A DNA stretch of 14,793 bases from an uncultured Erysipelotrichaceae bacterium. GTDB taxonomy: Bacteria; Bacillota_I; Bacilli_A; Erysipelotrichales; Erysipelotrichaceae. The position numbers were made by a program, and so were the translations under genes. Position 1 is the stretch's first letter; each line of letters starts with the position of its first letter. Under the pieces are notes generated by a model. It was not told the DNA's origin, did not search any database, and saw nothing but the letters and a program-made list of their open reading frames with translations. The DNA lies in NCBI GenBank assembly GCA_910586285.1, contig CAJUGR010000039.1, positions 1 through 14,793 on the forward strand, in the 5' to 3' direction. This document shows positions 6,164-12,759 of this stretch, in pieces.

Positions 6164-7337
6164 CTTTCTTGTGAAAGGGTAAGGTGACCGGATCATTGAA
6201 ATCCGCAAATTGTAAATTTTTCTGTTTTAAACGATAAGCAAAAAACTCCTTTAACAACGTATACAAAACCGCAAACACCGGCACCCCGATAAACATCCCA
6301 ATGATTCCAAAAACACCGCCGCCAACACATACCGCAAATAAAATCCACAAACTGGGCAGCCCCAATTTATCTCCGAGGATTAACGGTCCCAGCACATTGC
6401 CGTCAAACTGTTGTAACACCAGGATGAAAACGGCAAAGTATACGGCATCGACCGGATGAATAATCATTAAGATGAATACACCGGGAACCGCTCCGATAAA
6501 CGGACCGAATACCGGAATCATATTGGTAATGCCCACAATCACCGATAACAAAATCGCATAAGGTAATTGTAAGAAGGTCATACCCACATAACACAATGCT
6601 CCGATAATCAAGGAATCAATGGCTTTACCGATGATGAAGTTATTAAAGATAGCAACAGCTACATCACTGACATGGACAAGATAATCCGCTGCCTCCTGTG
6701 GGAAAATCGCATACACGGCAATCCTTACATGGCGGCATAATTTTTCCTTATCCAACATAATATACAATGCCGACATGATTCCCAATACGATATTCAACAA
6801 GGTACTCATGAAACTGTAAGACATGCGTATCATCTCCGGCAGAGCATTGGTCACCACATTTGTTAAACGCTGGAAAATATCTAAATCTCCAAACAGCTTT
6901 TCAATCTCGGTGAGATCAATATGGTTCTCTGCGATGAGATGATCCAAATACCGCTGAAAATTATCAAGATAACTGGGAAAAGAATCGACTAAGGAAAAGA
7001 TACTGCTTAACAGTTGCGGAATTAATAGCCAGAAAAATAGCGTTACCGCTGCGATCGCCAAAATCAAAGCACAAATCGCCGCAATGGTTCGTTTATGCGC
7101 GTTCTTGAGTTTCCAAGACCCCATCAAACGAGTTTCAATATATATCATCGGTTTATTTAATAAGAAAGCAATAGCTCCGCCCAAAATAAACGGGGATATA
7201 AGTCCTACCAAACCGCTTAAGAAGCTTTTTAATGAACTCATCTTATAAAAGGAAAAAAACAATAAAATCGTGATGAGCGCAACACTTACATAGGTTAAGA
7301 CTTTCTTTTTCATCGCATCATCAAAATGAAAATTCAA
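6150..7337 (-). CDS. AI-2E family / YtvI-PerM-like membrane permease
   Basis: An approximately 395-aa polytopic inner-membrane protein with the layout of the AI-2E transporter (UPF0118, PerM/YtvI/TqsA) family: two to three N-terminal hydrophobic helices, a soluble helical insert (about residues 115-170, DSFPSYLDNFQRYLDHL...), then a hydrophobic C-terminal half carrying the signature GITNMIPVFGPFIGAVPG, followed by QQFDGNVLGP and GGGVFGIIGMFIGVPV. Family members have been linked to autoinducer-2 export or Na+/H+ antiport; the substrate cannot be read from sequence. Start: the frame runs to a GTG at 7352, but GGAGGTG stands 6 bases before a TTG at 7337, which I take as the start. The ATG at 7313 has no ribosome binding site. 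The gene lies 63 bases downstream of nadE and probably has its own promoter. Confidence 0.82.
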   Translation of the reverse strand: MNFHFDDAMKKKVLTYVSVALITILLFFSFYKMSSLKSFLSGLVGLISPFILGGAIAFLLNKPMIYIETRLMGSWKLKNAHKRTIAAICALILAIAAVTLFFWLLIPQLLSSIFSLVDSFPSYLDNFQRYLDHLIAENHIDLTEIEKLFGDLDIFQRLTNVVTNALPEMIRMSYSFMSTLLNIVLGIMSALYIMLDKEKLCRHVRIAVYAIFPQEAADYLVHVSDVAVAIFNNFIIGKAIDSLIIGALCYVGMTFLQLPYAILLSVIVGITNMIPVFGPFIGAVPGVFILMIIHPVDAVYFAVFILVLQQFDGNVLGPLILGDKLGLPSLWILFAVCVGGGVFGIIGMFIGVPVFAVLYTLLKEFFAYRLKQKNLQFADFNDPVTLPFHKKETHS

Positions 7338-7361
7338 AAGATACACCTCCACTCTTATATC

Positions 7362-7370
7362 ATTTTACCA
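7362..7370 (-). promoter_or_regulatory. extended -10 promoter of the permease gene
   Basis: On the reverse strand TGG-TAAAAT (7370-7362) with a weak TTGTTA-like -35 about 18 bases upstream. The 14 bases ATGGTAAAATGATA are repeated exactly in front of nadE. Confidence 0.55.
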
Positions 7371-7400
7371 TGTTACAAAACAGAATAACAACCGTAAGTA

Positions 7401-9050
7401 TTACTTTTTCATCGCCGAAACGCCTGCCATGAGTTCTTGAAGTGATTCTCGCTCATCAAAGCCTTGGATTTCATGTCGTAATGCATAGCCGTTGCGACTC
7501 ACTGTGAGAATCGCCGGAACTTGAGTGTGCTTAAACATATTACGCTGTGCTGTCGCCAAGAACCAATTCAAATCGGTTAAGAAGCATTCGGGATCATCCA
7601 AACCGTAAAATAACATGATATCCCACAATTCTCCCTGCATTAAACTGCCATCCAAATATCCCCGTAAGAACTGATGCAACGTAAGATCACGACCGAGATG
7701 ATCCACCAGATAATCATGATAGAACCATTTCATCGGATCCACTTGATCATAGCGCAATTCCGCACTGGGAGCGACCTCAAAATGAATTTGACCGTGTTCA
7801 CACTGTGGTAAAAGATTTTCCGGAATAACGGGTTTTTTGAAGATCTGATTCAATTCAGACGATAAATTAAACAACTGAACCTTGGTCAGATCGCCCAGTA
7901 TTCCCAAAGCTCCGATCGCATCCCCATACATTGTGCAATAACCCAAAGCATTTTCTACCTTATTGCCGTTATTTACCACCACTCCGCCATGTAAGGACGC
8001 AAAGGAAGACAAAAGATGTCCGCGCAATCGCGCCTGAATATTCTCCAATGTCAAGCCTTCCACCTGATCATAGCCATATGAAGCCAATGTGATTTTGGTG
8101 GTCTCCACTAACGGTAAAATACTGCCCTCATGATATTCAATTTCCAAAGCCGATGCCAGCTGCCGGGCGTTATTCTTAGTGGCATGAGAGTTGTTTTCAC
8201 TGCTCATTCCATATCCAATGACCCGATCTTTCCCTAAGGCATAGGTCAAAAGTGCAGCGGAAACACTGGAATCCAATCCTCCGGAAAGTCCTACGATCCA
8301 CGGACATTTTCCGCCCAATATCTGTTGATCAAAGCCGCGTATCGCACCTGCTAAAAGCGCTGCCAATTTACGAGGCTGTTTGGCCTGTTCACGATTAACA
8401 TCGGTATCAATCAGCGCATAGCCTGCTTCACCATACGGCTGTTGCCACAGACATTTACCTTCCCGATATATGGCACTGCCCCCTTCCATCATTACCACCG
8501 CTTTCCCCTCATTTTGCATTCCCACAGCATTGACATAAATGACATTGCCATGCAGTTCCATCGCTTCATGAATGTCAAAAGGTCGCGCATCTATATTAAT
8601 ATTCCAATCGGCAAGCTGTATATCAGAGCCGAAATTTAATGCCAATACTTCATCATGTAATGAAATCGCACGATTGATTCCCAGTTCTTGAAAGGAATCC
8701 TCGCGGAAAAACGGCAAGTTACTCTTTTTCTTAACGCGCATATACGTTTCCCCTTGATAGGCAAAAAAAGCACAATGAAACCGCTGATGACTGCGATAGC
8801 GAAGATTGCCCCAAGCAATGGCCAAATCCATGCTTTCCTGAATCAGTCGCTCATTAAACTGGTCCAAATAACGACAATAATCCTCATTTTGAAGCGAATC
8901 GCCCCAATAAGCACCGCTGATACAATCCTGAGGAAATACAATCAGATCGGCATGATCAGCGCGTGCCCGCTGAATTTGTTTCATCATATACGCAAAGTTT
9001 TCCTCACAGCGCCCGCCGTGAACTTCCATTGTTACCATTGCAACTTTCAT
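7401..9050 (-). CDS. nadE: NAD+ synthetase with a nitrilase-type N-terminal domain (apparently inactive glutaminase)
   Basis: NadE amidates deamido-NAD+ to NAD+ using ATP, the last step of NAD synthesis. In this 549-aa protein, residues 1 to about 220 are a nitrilase-fold domain that in glutamine-dependent enzymes releases ammonia from glutamine. The C-terminal synthetase domain has the PP-loop SGGLDSS (256-262), NIQARLRG, GNKVE, YGDAIGALGILGDLTK and PSAELRYDQVD, all intact. In the nitrilase domain the expected Glu of FPE is Gln41 (FPQDCISG), the Lys of K-x-x-L-P is present (Lys109), and the expected nucleophile Cys of ICED falls on Gly141 (NFGSD). The domain is therefore probably not catalytic and the enzyme would use free ammonia. 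Two ATGs are possible; AGGAGG stands 7 bases before the second (9050) and 1 base before the first (9056), so 9050 is chosen. The permease gene follows. Confidence 0.9.
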   Translation of the reverse strand: MKVAMVTMEVHGGRCEENFAYMMKQIQRARADHADLIVFPQDCISGAYWGDSLQNEDYCRYLDQFNERLIQESMDLAIAWGNLRYRSHQRFHCAFFAYQGETYMRVKKKSNLPFFREDSFQELGINRAISLHDEVLALNFGSDIQLADWNINIDARPFDIHEAMELHGNVIYVNAVGMQNEGKAVVMMEGGSAIYREGKCLWQQPYGEAGYALIDTDVNREQAKQPRKLAALLAGAIRGFDQQILGGKCPWIVGLSGGLDSSVSAALLTYALGKDRVIGYGMSSENNSHATKNNARQLASALEIEYHEGSILPLVETTKITLASYGYDQVEGLTLENIQARLRGHLLSSFASLHGGVVVNNGNKVENALGYCTMYGDAIGALGILGDLTKVQLFNLSSELNQIFKKPVIPENLLPQCEHGQIHFEVAPSAELRYDQVDPMKWFYHDYLVDHLGRDLTLHQFLRGYLDGSLMQGELWDIMLFYGLDDPECFLTDLNWFLATAQRNMFKHTQVPAILTVSRNGYALRHEIQGFDERESLQELMAGVSAMKK

Positions 9051-9080
9051 ACACATTCCTCCTCGCTGATTTTCTCTATC

Positions 9081-9089
9081 ATTTTACCA
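9081..9089 (-). promoter_or_regulatory. extended -10 promoter of nadE
   Basis: On the reverse strand TGG-TAAAAT (9089-9081) followed by GATA; no good -35. It is identical over 14 bases to the promoter of the permease gene. Confidence 0.55.
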
Positions 9090-9116
9090 TAAATCATTGA
9101 GATTCGCTCATAGTTC

Positions 9117-9145
9117 TTGCACATTCACCCATTTATCTCTATAAT
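9117..9145 (+). promoter_or_regulatory. sigma-A-type promoter of the RNA methyltransferase gene
   Basis: TTGCAC (9117-9122), 17 bases, TATAAT (9140-9145). It is divergent from the nadE promoter, and the AGGTGAAA ribosome binding site follows 11 bases later. Confidence 0.8.
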
Positions 9146-9167
9146 GATGACAAAGTAGGTGAAATGA

Positions 9168-9899
9168 ATGAAACATATATTAGAAGGCAATATATCCGTA
9201 AAAGCAGCAATCCTTGCGCAGCGCAGAAAGGTAGAACAGATTCTGGTCGATGAACAAAAGCACGATCGGGATACGCGATTTATTATTGCCCAAGCCGCAA
9301 AACGCGGCATTCCTGTCCGCAAAATGAAACGAACGCATATTGATGAATTGGCCTGTGGTAAAACACACGGCGGTTTGCTGGCTGAATGCTCAGAGCGTTC
9401 TTATCAATCCATAGATGATTATCGGGATCGACATCAACTTTTTCTCGCTTTGATTGAGGGAATAGAAGATCCCTTTCATTTCGGAGATATGCTAAGATCC
9501 TTTTACGCAGCCGGCTGTGATGGTGTCATCATTCCGCCCCGTAACTGGACCAGTGCCGCCGCGGTAATAGCAAAAGCCAGTGCCGGGGCCAGTGAATACA
9601 TCGATTTAATTATTGCCGATGATATGGAATCATTGCTTGCCCAATGCCATCACCAACACATACAGGTGGTATGTGCCTTGCGCAATGAAACAGCAATCAA
9701 CGTATATGATTATCGTTTTCCTGATAAAACCATATTAGCCATCGGTGGGGCAATGCGCGGCTTATCCAAGGCGGTAACCTCTGCTTGTGATCAGTCTGTC
9801 TATATTCCTTATGCCAATGACTTTCGTAATGCCATGAGTGCCTCCGGCAGTGCTGCTATTCTCGCTTTTGAACACTTGCGCCAACGCCGCAAACCATAA
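9168..9899 (+). CDS. SPOUT (TrmH/SpoU) family RNA 2'-O-methyltransferase, divergent motifs
   Basis: A 243-aa protein: an N-terminal substrate-binding domain (about 1-78, with KAAILAQRRKVEQILVDEQKH) and a C-terminal alpha/beta-knot domain that uses SAM to methylate ribose of rRNA or tRNA. Motif 1 is DPFHFGDMLRSFYAAG (about 104-119), motif 2 IGGAMRGLSKAV (about 193-204), motif 3 YIPYANDFRNAMSASGSAA. It resembles a clostridial TrmH-like group whose motif 1 usually reads NFG and motif 2 GGE.RG. Here His replaces the motif 1 Asn, Ala the motif 2 Glu and Ser the motif 3 Asn. These are positions normally tied to RNA binding and catalysis, so target and activity are uncertain. The start is set by AGGTG 6 bases before the ATG. 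It is monocistronic between a strong promoter and a strong terminator. Confidence 0.82.
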   Translation: MKHILEGNISVKAAILAQRRKVEQILVDEQKHDRDTRFIIAQAAKRGIPVRKMKRTHIDELACGKTHGGLLAECSERSYQSIDDYRDRHQLFLALIEGIEDPFHFGDMLRSFYAAGCDGVIIPPRNWTSAAAVIAKASAGASEYIDLIIADDMESLLAQCHHQHIQVVCALRNETAINVYDYRFPDKTILAIGGAMRGLSKAVTSACDQSVYIPYANDFRNAMSASGSAAILAFEHLRQRRKP

Positions 9900-9943
9900 T
9901 CAAAAACAGTCCTGTCTATTCTTTGACAAGACTGTTTTTGATT
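9898..9943. terminator. bidirectional intrinsic terminator between convergent genes
   Basis: A perfect 14-bp stem, AATCAAAAACAGTC (9898-9911) with GACTGTTTTTGATT (9930-9943), is extended inside by GTC/GAC. The stem carries five T on the descending arm on both strands. It serves the methyltransferase gene (+), whose stop codon it overlaps, and the protease-cyclophilin operon (-). Confidence 0.92.
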
Positions 9944-9961
9944 GAAAGCATTAAACACTTC

Positions 9962-10312
9962 TCAATCGGCAAATAAATAGCCGCAGAAGATGTAAATCAT
10001 ATTAATAAAGAAAGCGTCTACTCCGAAGAAATCAAAGGCATCTTTCATCATCGGCAAGGTAAAATAACCCATTTGCATCAGCATTAACAATACCATCACC
10101 AGAATAGCGAATACTTTTTTAAAGACCGCCGGATGCCGACGATTGCGATTGACATTTAACACCATACCAAACAGAAACAGTGCCACTACAATCAAAAAAG
10201 TAATCAATGTTGGTGTAAATGAGAACTGTAAAAAGCGATTGATCAGTTTCACCAATAATGCGGAAATAAAAATAATGACAACCGGCAAGCCCAAACGTTT
10301 TGCGTCTCCCAT
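9962..10312 (-). CDS. small four-helix integral membrane protein, function unknown
   Basis: A 116-aa protein dominated by hydrophobic segments: about 7-25 (LGLPVVIIFISALLV), 35-53 (TPTLITFLIVVALFLFGMV), 67-85 (VFAILVMVLLMLMQMGYFT) and 97-114 (VDAFFINMIYIFCGYLF). A positively charged loop (NVNRNRRHPAVFKK) after the second helix should face the cytoplasm. I do not recognise a family. The frame begins at a GTG at 10321 that overlaps the cyclophilin stop codon, but that GTG lies inside the AAAGGAG site, which is 8 bases from the ATG at 10312, so I choose the ATG. It is the third gene of a reverse operon and is followed by the shared terminator. Its operon mates suggest a link to protein quality or envelope function, but that is only inference. 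Confidence 0.7.
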   Translation of the reverse strand: MGDAKRLGLPVVIIFISALLVKLINRFLQFSFTPTLITFLIVVALFLFGMVLNVNRNRRHPAVFKKVFAILVMVLLMLMQMGYFTLPMMKDAFDFFGVDAFFINMIYIFCGYLFAD

Positions 10313-10317
10313 TTTTA

Positions 10318-10752
10318 TCACTCCTTTATCGTTATGGTTTTTATCACATCACCGTTTTTCATCTGCCGTACTGCATCCAAATGATCGATGACTTTGCCAA
10401 AGACCGTATGAACCCCGTCTAAATGCGGTTGCGGTTCATGGCAGATAAAAAATTGACAACAACCCGTATCCTTGCCGCGATGTGCCATCGACATACTGCC
10501 GCTTTCATGGCGATGCGGATTGCCTTTGGTTTCACAAGGAATCGTATACCCCAGATCACCGCTGCCATCTCCATTAGGACAGCCGCCCTGCGATACGAAA
10601 TGAGGAATGACTCGGTGGAACGTCTTCCCGTTATAATATCCTGATTTCACCAGCTTCACAAAATTCGCTACGGTAATCTCTGCGTCATCCGGATAAAGTT
10701 CGAACGGTATTTCCGCGCCGTTCTCCATCGTGATTTTTCCAATATACTTCAT
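10318..10752 (-). CDS. cyclophilin-type peptidyl-prolyl cis-trans isomerase
   Basis: A 144-aa single-domain cyclophilin that catalyses cis-trans isomerisation of X-Pro bonds; no signal peptide, so cytosolic. Family blocks in order: ANFVKLVKSGYYNGKTFHRVIP (catalytic Arg in FHRV), FVSQGGCPNGDGSGDLGY, ESGSMSMAHRGKDTGCCQFFI, HLDGVHTVFGKV. The usual Ser of SQFFI is Cys here. His of HLDG stands where eukaryotic cyclophilins have Trp, which is common in bacteria. Start: ATG at 10764 is possible, but GGAG lies 6 bases before the ATG at 10752, so the second is chosen. It follows the aspartic-protease gene by 24 bases and precedes the membrane protein gene by 5, so all three are probably cotranscribed. 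Confidence 0.88.
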   Translation of the reverse strand: MKYIGKITMENGAEIPFELYPDDAEITVANFVKLVKSGYYNGKTFHRVIPHFVSQGGCPNGDGSGDLGYTIPCETKGNPHRHESGSMSMAHRGKDTGCCQFFICHEPQPHLDGVHTVFGKVIDHLDAVRQMKNGDVIKTITIKE

Positions 10753-10776
10753 TTCTATCTCCATCCTTTCCTACTT

Positions 10777-11751
10777 TTATACAAGTAAAACCATAGCTTG
10801 ATGATTAATCAAGCGAATACGTCGATTTCTGAATATTTCATTACCCAATATTCCATCTAATGCCACATTATGAAACACTTCTGTTTCTGCCGTATGTACA
10901 CTGCGCAAGCGAATGTGCGCTCGATCAAGATAAAGATTCATTTCCGGTACGATACGAATAATCATCGTTTCCATGCCATGAACACCGTAACCAAACATCT
11001 CGGCTTCACGACTGAGCGGATAGGCGAATTTTTTCATCGCCTGCGGATTGACCCAGCTGTATCGAGCCCCGCTGTCAAATCCCATCACCAATAAATTTGC
11101 ATTCTCATCCTTCGTTAGAAAAATCGGAAACATCGTTGATACCATATTGGGATAAGCAAATTGATAGCGATTTTTCACGACCTTAAATTTCTTCTCCACA
11201 TCATCCAATTCAAAATTCATACGAGATAGAATGTCCCATCCCAAAATACCGGCAAAGCGAAAGGAATCAATGTTTGCCAATACGGGTGGAAGCAATGATG
11301 ACTCCAGCATCACCATCGGTACGTTTTGAACCGTCAGTGAACCGATCTTCAGTTCATCCATCATATAACCGGACATATTTTTTTCCATGCCGCCGATGGA
11401 GCGAATGGATAATGCTCCTGCCAATTTCTTCATCGGATGTTCGTGCAGTAATGACGCATGAAAGCTTGAGATTTGAGCGCCGGTATCCACCACAAACGAA
11501 TAGTTTTTTTCACCGATGGTTATCGGAACCAAGTATAAACCAAGCAGACTGCGTTTCAGCGGCACAGAGAATGACTCTTCCTGCCATATCAGCTTCACAT
11601 TCGCTGTTTCCCGCAACAAATCGCGATAAACCCGTTCGGGAGTATAGGAAGCCAGCTCACTGCTTAATTGTTTTCGAGTCTCCTGTGTTGCCTCATCACT
11701 ACATATCGTTTTCGCTGTCGTAGTGACACGACATTGATGCATGAATGCCAT
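10777..11751 (-). CDS. two-lobed retropepsin-like aspartic protease (tandem D-[ST]-G-A motifs)
   Basis: A 324-aa protein without signal peptide or membrane helix. After an N-terminal region of about 65 residues, lobe 1 has VVDTGAQISSF (Asp89) and later FAGILGWDILSRMNFELDD (GILG at 168-171). Lobe 2 has GFDSGARYSWVN (Asp226) and LDGILGNEIFRNRRIRLIN (GILG at 300-303). Both lobes also carry a glycine flap-like segment (RSIGGMEK near 117, GYGVHGME near 254). The D-[ST]-G-A plus ILG pattern is that of clan AA aspartic proteases. Bacterial retropepsin-like proteins usually have one lobe and dimerise; here both half-sites appear to be in one chain. Substrate unknown. The start is backed by GAGGTGATAGG directly before the ATG. 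It is first in an operon with the cyclophilin and a membrane protein. The call of a peptidase fold is firm; catalytic activity is inferred. Confidence 0.78.
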   Translation of the reverse strand: MAFMHQCRVTTTAKTICSDEATQETRKQLSSELASYTPERVYRDLLRETANVKLIWQEESFSVPLKRSLLGLYLVPITIGEKNYSFVVDTGAQISSFHASLLHEHPMKKLAGALSIRSIGGMEKNMSGYMMDELKIGSLTVQNVPMVMLESSLLPPVLANIDSFRFAGILGWDILSRMNFELDDVEKKFKVVKNRYQFAYPNMVSTMFPIFLTKDENANLLVMGFDSGARYSWVNPQAMKKFAYPLSREAEMFGYGVHGMETMIIRIVPEMNLYLDRAHIRLRSVHTAETEVFHNVALDGILGNEIFRNRRIRLINHQAMVLLV

Positions 11752-11770
11752 CCTATCACCTCAGACATTT

Positions 11771-11779
11771 ATTATATCA
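11771..11779 (-). promoter_or_regulatory. extended -10 promoter of the protease-cyclophilin operon
   Basis: On the reverse strand TGA-TATAAT (11779-11771), 19 bases before the start codon; no clear -35 hexamer. The leader would be very short, about 10-15 bases. Confidence 0.55.
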
Positions 11780-11915
11780 CAGTTCCCGCTTATCGTGTGA
11801 TACAGATTGCCATTTTATCAGTTAGCAGACTTCTGCGTACTCACCCCTTTCCCATCACATCACACATCGCCCCTTCAAATACGGACGTCTGTCACCATTA
11901 TATTTCACAGGCCAT

Positions 11916-11952
11916 AAAAAAAGAATCTGCCATCCATAAGAATAACAGATTC
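11916..11952 (-). terminator. intrinsic terminator after the BI-1 gene
   Basis: On the reverse strand GAATCTG (11952-11946) pairs with CAGATTC (11929-11923) around a 16-base loop, followed by seven T (11922-11916). It lies 9 bases past the stop codon. Confidence 0.75.
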
Positions 11953-11961
11953 AAACTTCAT

Positions 11962-12678
11962 TTAATTACGACTGTTTCTTCCGAGAATTTGTAATATACG
12001 TAAGAACAGATTGATGAAATCCAAATATAATTCCAACGCAGAATACATTGATAAACGCGATAGCATCAATTCATCACCTTGATACTGTTCAAACAAATTC
12101 TTCATCTTCTGGGTATCATAAGCAGTCAATAAGGTAAAGATCACCAATGCTACCGAACAAACTACACGATCCATCGCTTCCAAATTGATAAACATGGAAG
12201 CAATGTTAAAAATGATAATCGCAATCAATCCCACCATTAAGATCGGAAAAATCTTAGACAGATTCATCTTGGTCGTGAAGCCGATCACACACAAAGCTGC
12301 GAAGTAAACGCATGTAATGCCAAATGCCAGAAAAATCGTGGTTGAATCATATACGTATTGTAAAATAGAGAAAGTAAATCCCGTCAATATCGAATAAATG
12401 AAGAACATAACACGCGTTGTGGTAACTGAAGCTTTAAATAACCGTGCAGTAAAAGCAACCGCTACGCCCAATTGCGCTACGACCAGAACTATCGGCAGAT
12501 AAGGGAAGCCGATCCACATCCGCAGTCCAATATAGTTAATGTTTAATACAAAAGCCGTGATGGCAGTAACCAACAATCCCAACGCCATAATGCCGAAAGT
12601 CCTTGCCGTATATTTTTCCAACGTCGTATGGGCACCATAGGATTGGGAATCAATTTCAAAATTCTCTTCTTCGTACAT
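11962..12678 (-). CDS. Bax inhibitor-1 / YetJ family membrane protein
   Basis: A 238-aa seven-helix inner-membrane protein of the BI-1/YccA family. After a hydrophilic N-terminus of about 25 residues, hydrophobic helices run to the end. The family landmarks are TAYDTQKMK near residue 185 and the C-terminal ALELYLDFINLFLRILQILG. In B. subtilis YetJ, a pH-sensitive calcium leak channel, two Asp in these last blocks form the pore latch; both are present here (YDTQ, YLDF). Calcium leak or membrane-protein quality control (as for E. coli YccA with FtsH) are the likely roles. The AAGGAGG site stands 7 bases before the ATG. It has its own promoter, but no terminator separates it from the PEPCK-like gene 81 bases upstream, so read-through is possible. 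Confidence 0.9.
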   Translation of the reverse strand: MYEEENFEIDSQSYGAHTTLEKYTARTFGIMALGLLVTAITAFVLNINYIGLRMWIGFPYLPIVLVVAQLGVAVAFTARLFKASVTTTRVMFFIYSILTGFTFSILQYVYDSTTIFLAFGITCVYFAALCVIGFTTKMNLSKIFPILMVGLIAIIIFNIASMFINLEAMDRVVCSVALVIFTLLTAYDTQKMKNLFEQYQGDELMLSRLSMYSALELYLDFINLFLRILQILGRNSRN

Positions 12679-12702
12679 AAATAATCCTCCTTAATTGATA
12701 CT

Positions 12703-12731
12703 ATTATACTCGAAATACTACATAGATGCAA
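12703..12731 (-). promoter_or_regulatory. sigma-A-type promoter of the BI-1 gene
   Basis: On the reverse strand TTGCAT (12731-12726), 17 bases, TATAAT (12708-12703), 25 bases before the start codon. Confidence 0.78.
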
Positions 12732-12759
12732 ATTTCACAAAAAGAATAATCAGTTTTGC

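Noticed and set aside
8688..9092. 134-codon forward ORF antisense to nadE
   Set aside because: A shadow of nadE: no ribosome binding site, no recognisable domain, and nadE motifs on the other strand are clear.
11274..11723. 149-codon forward ORF antisense to the aspartic-protease gene
   Set aside because: The reverse strand encodes two clear D-[ST]-G-A lobes with a good ribosome binding site; the forward ORF has neither motif nor site.
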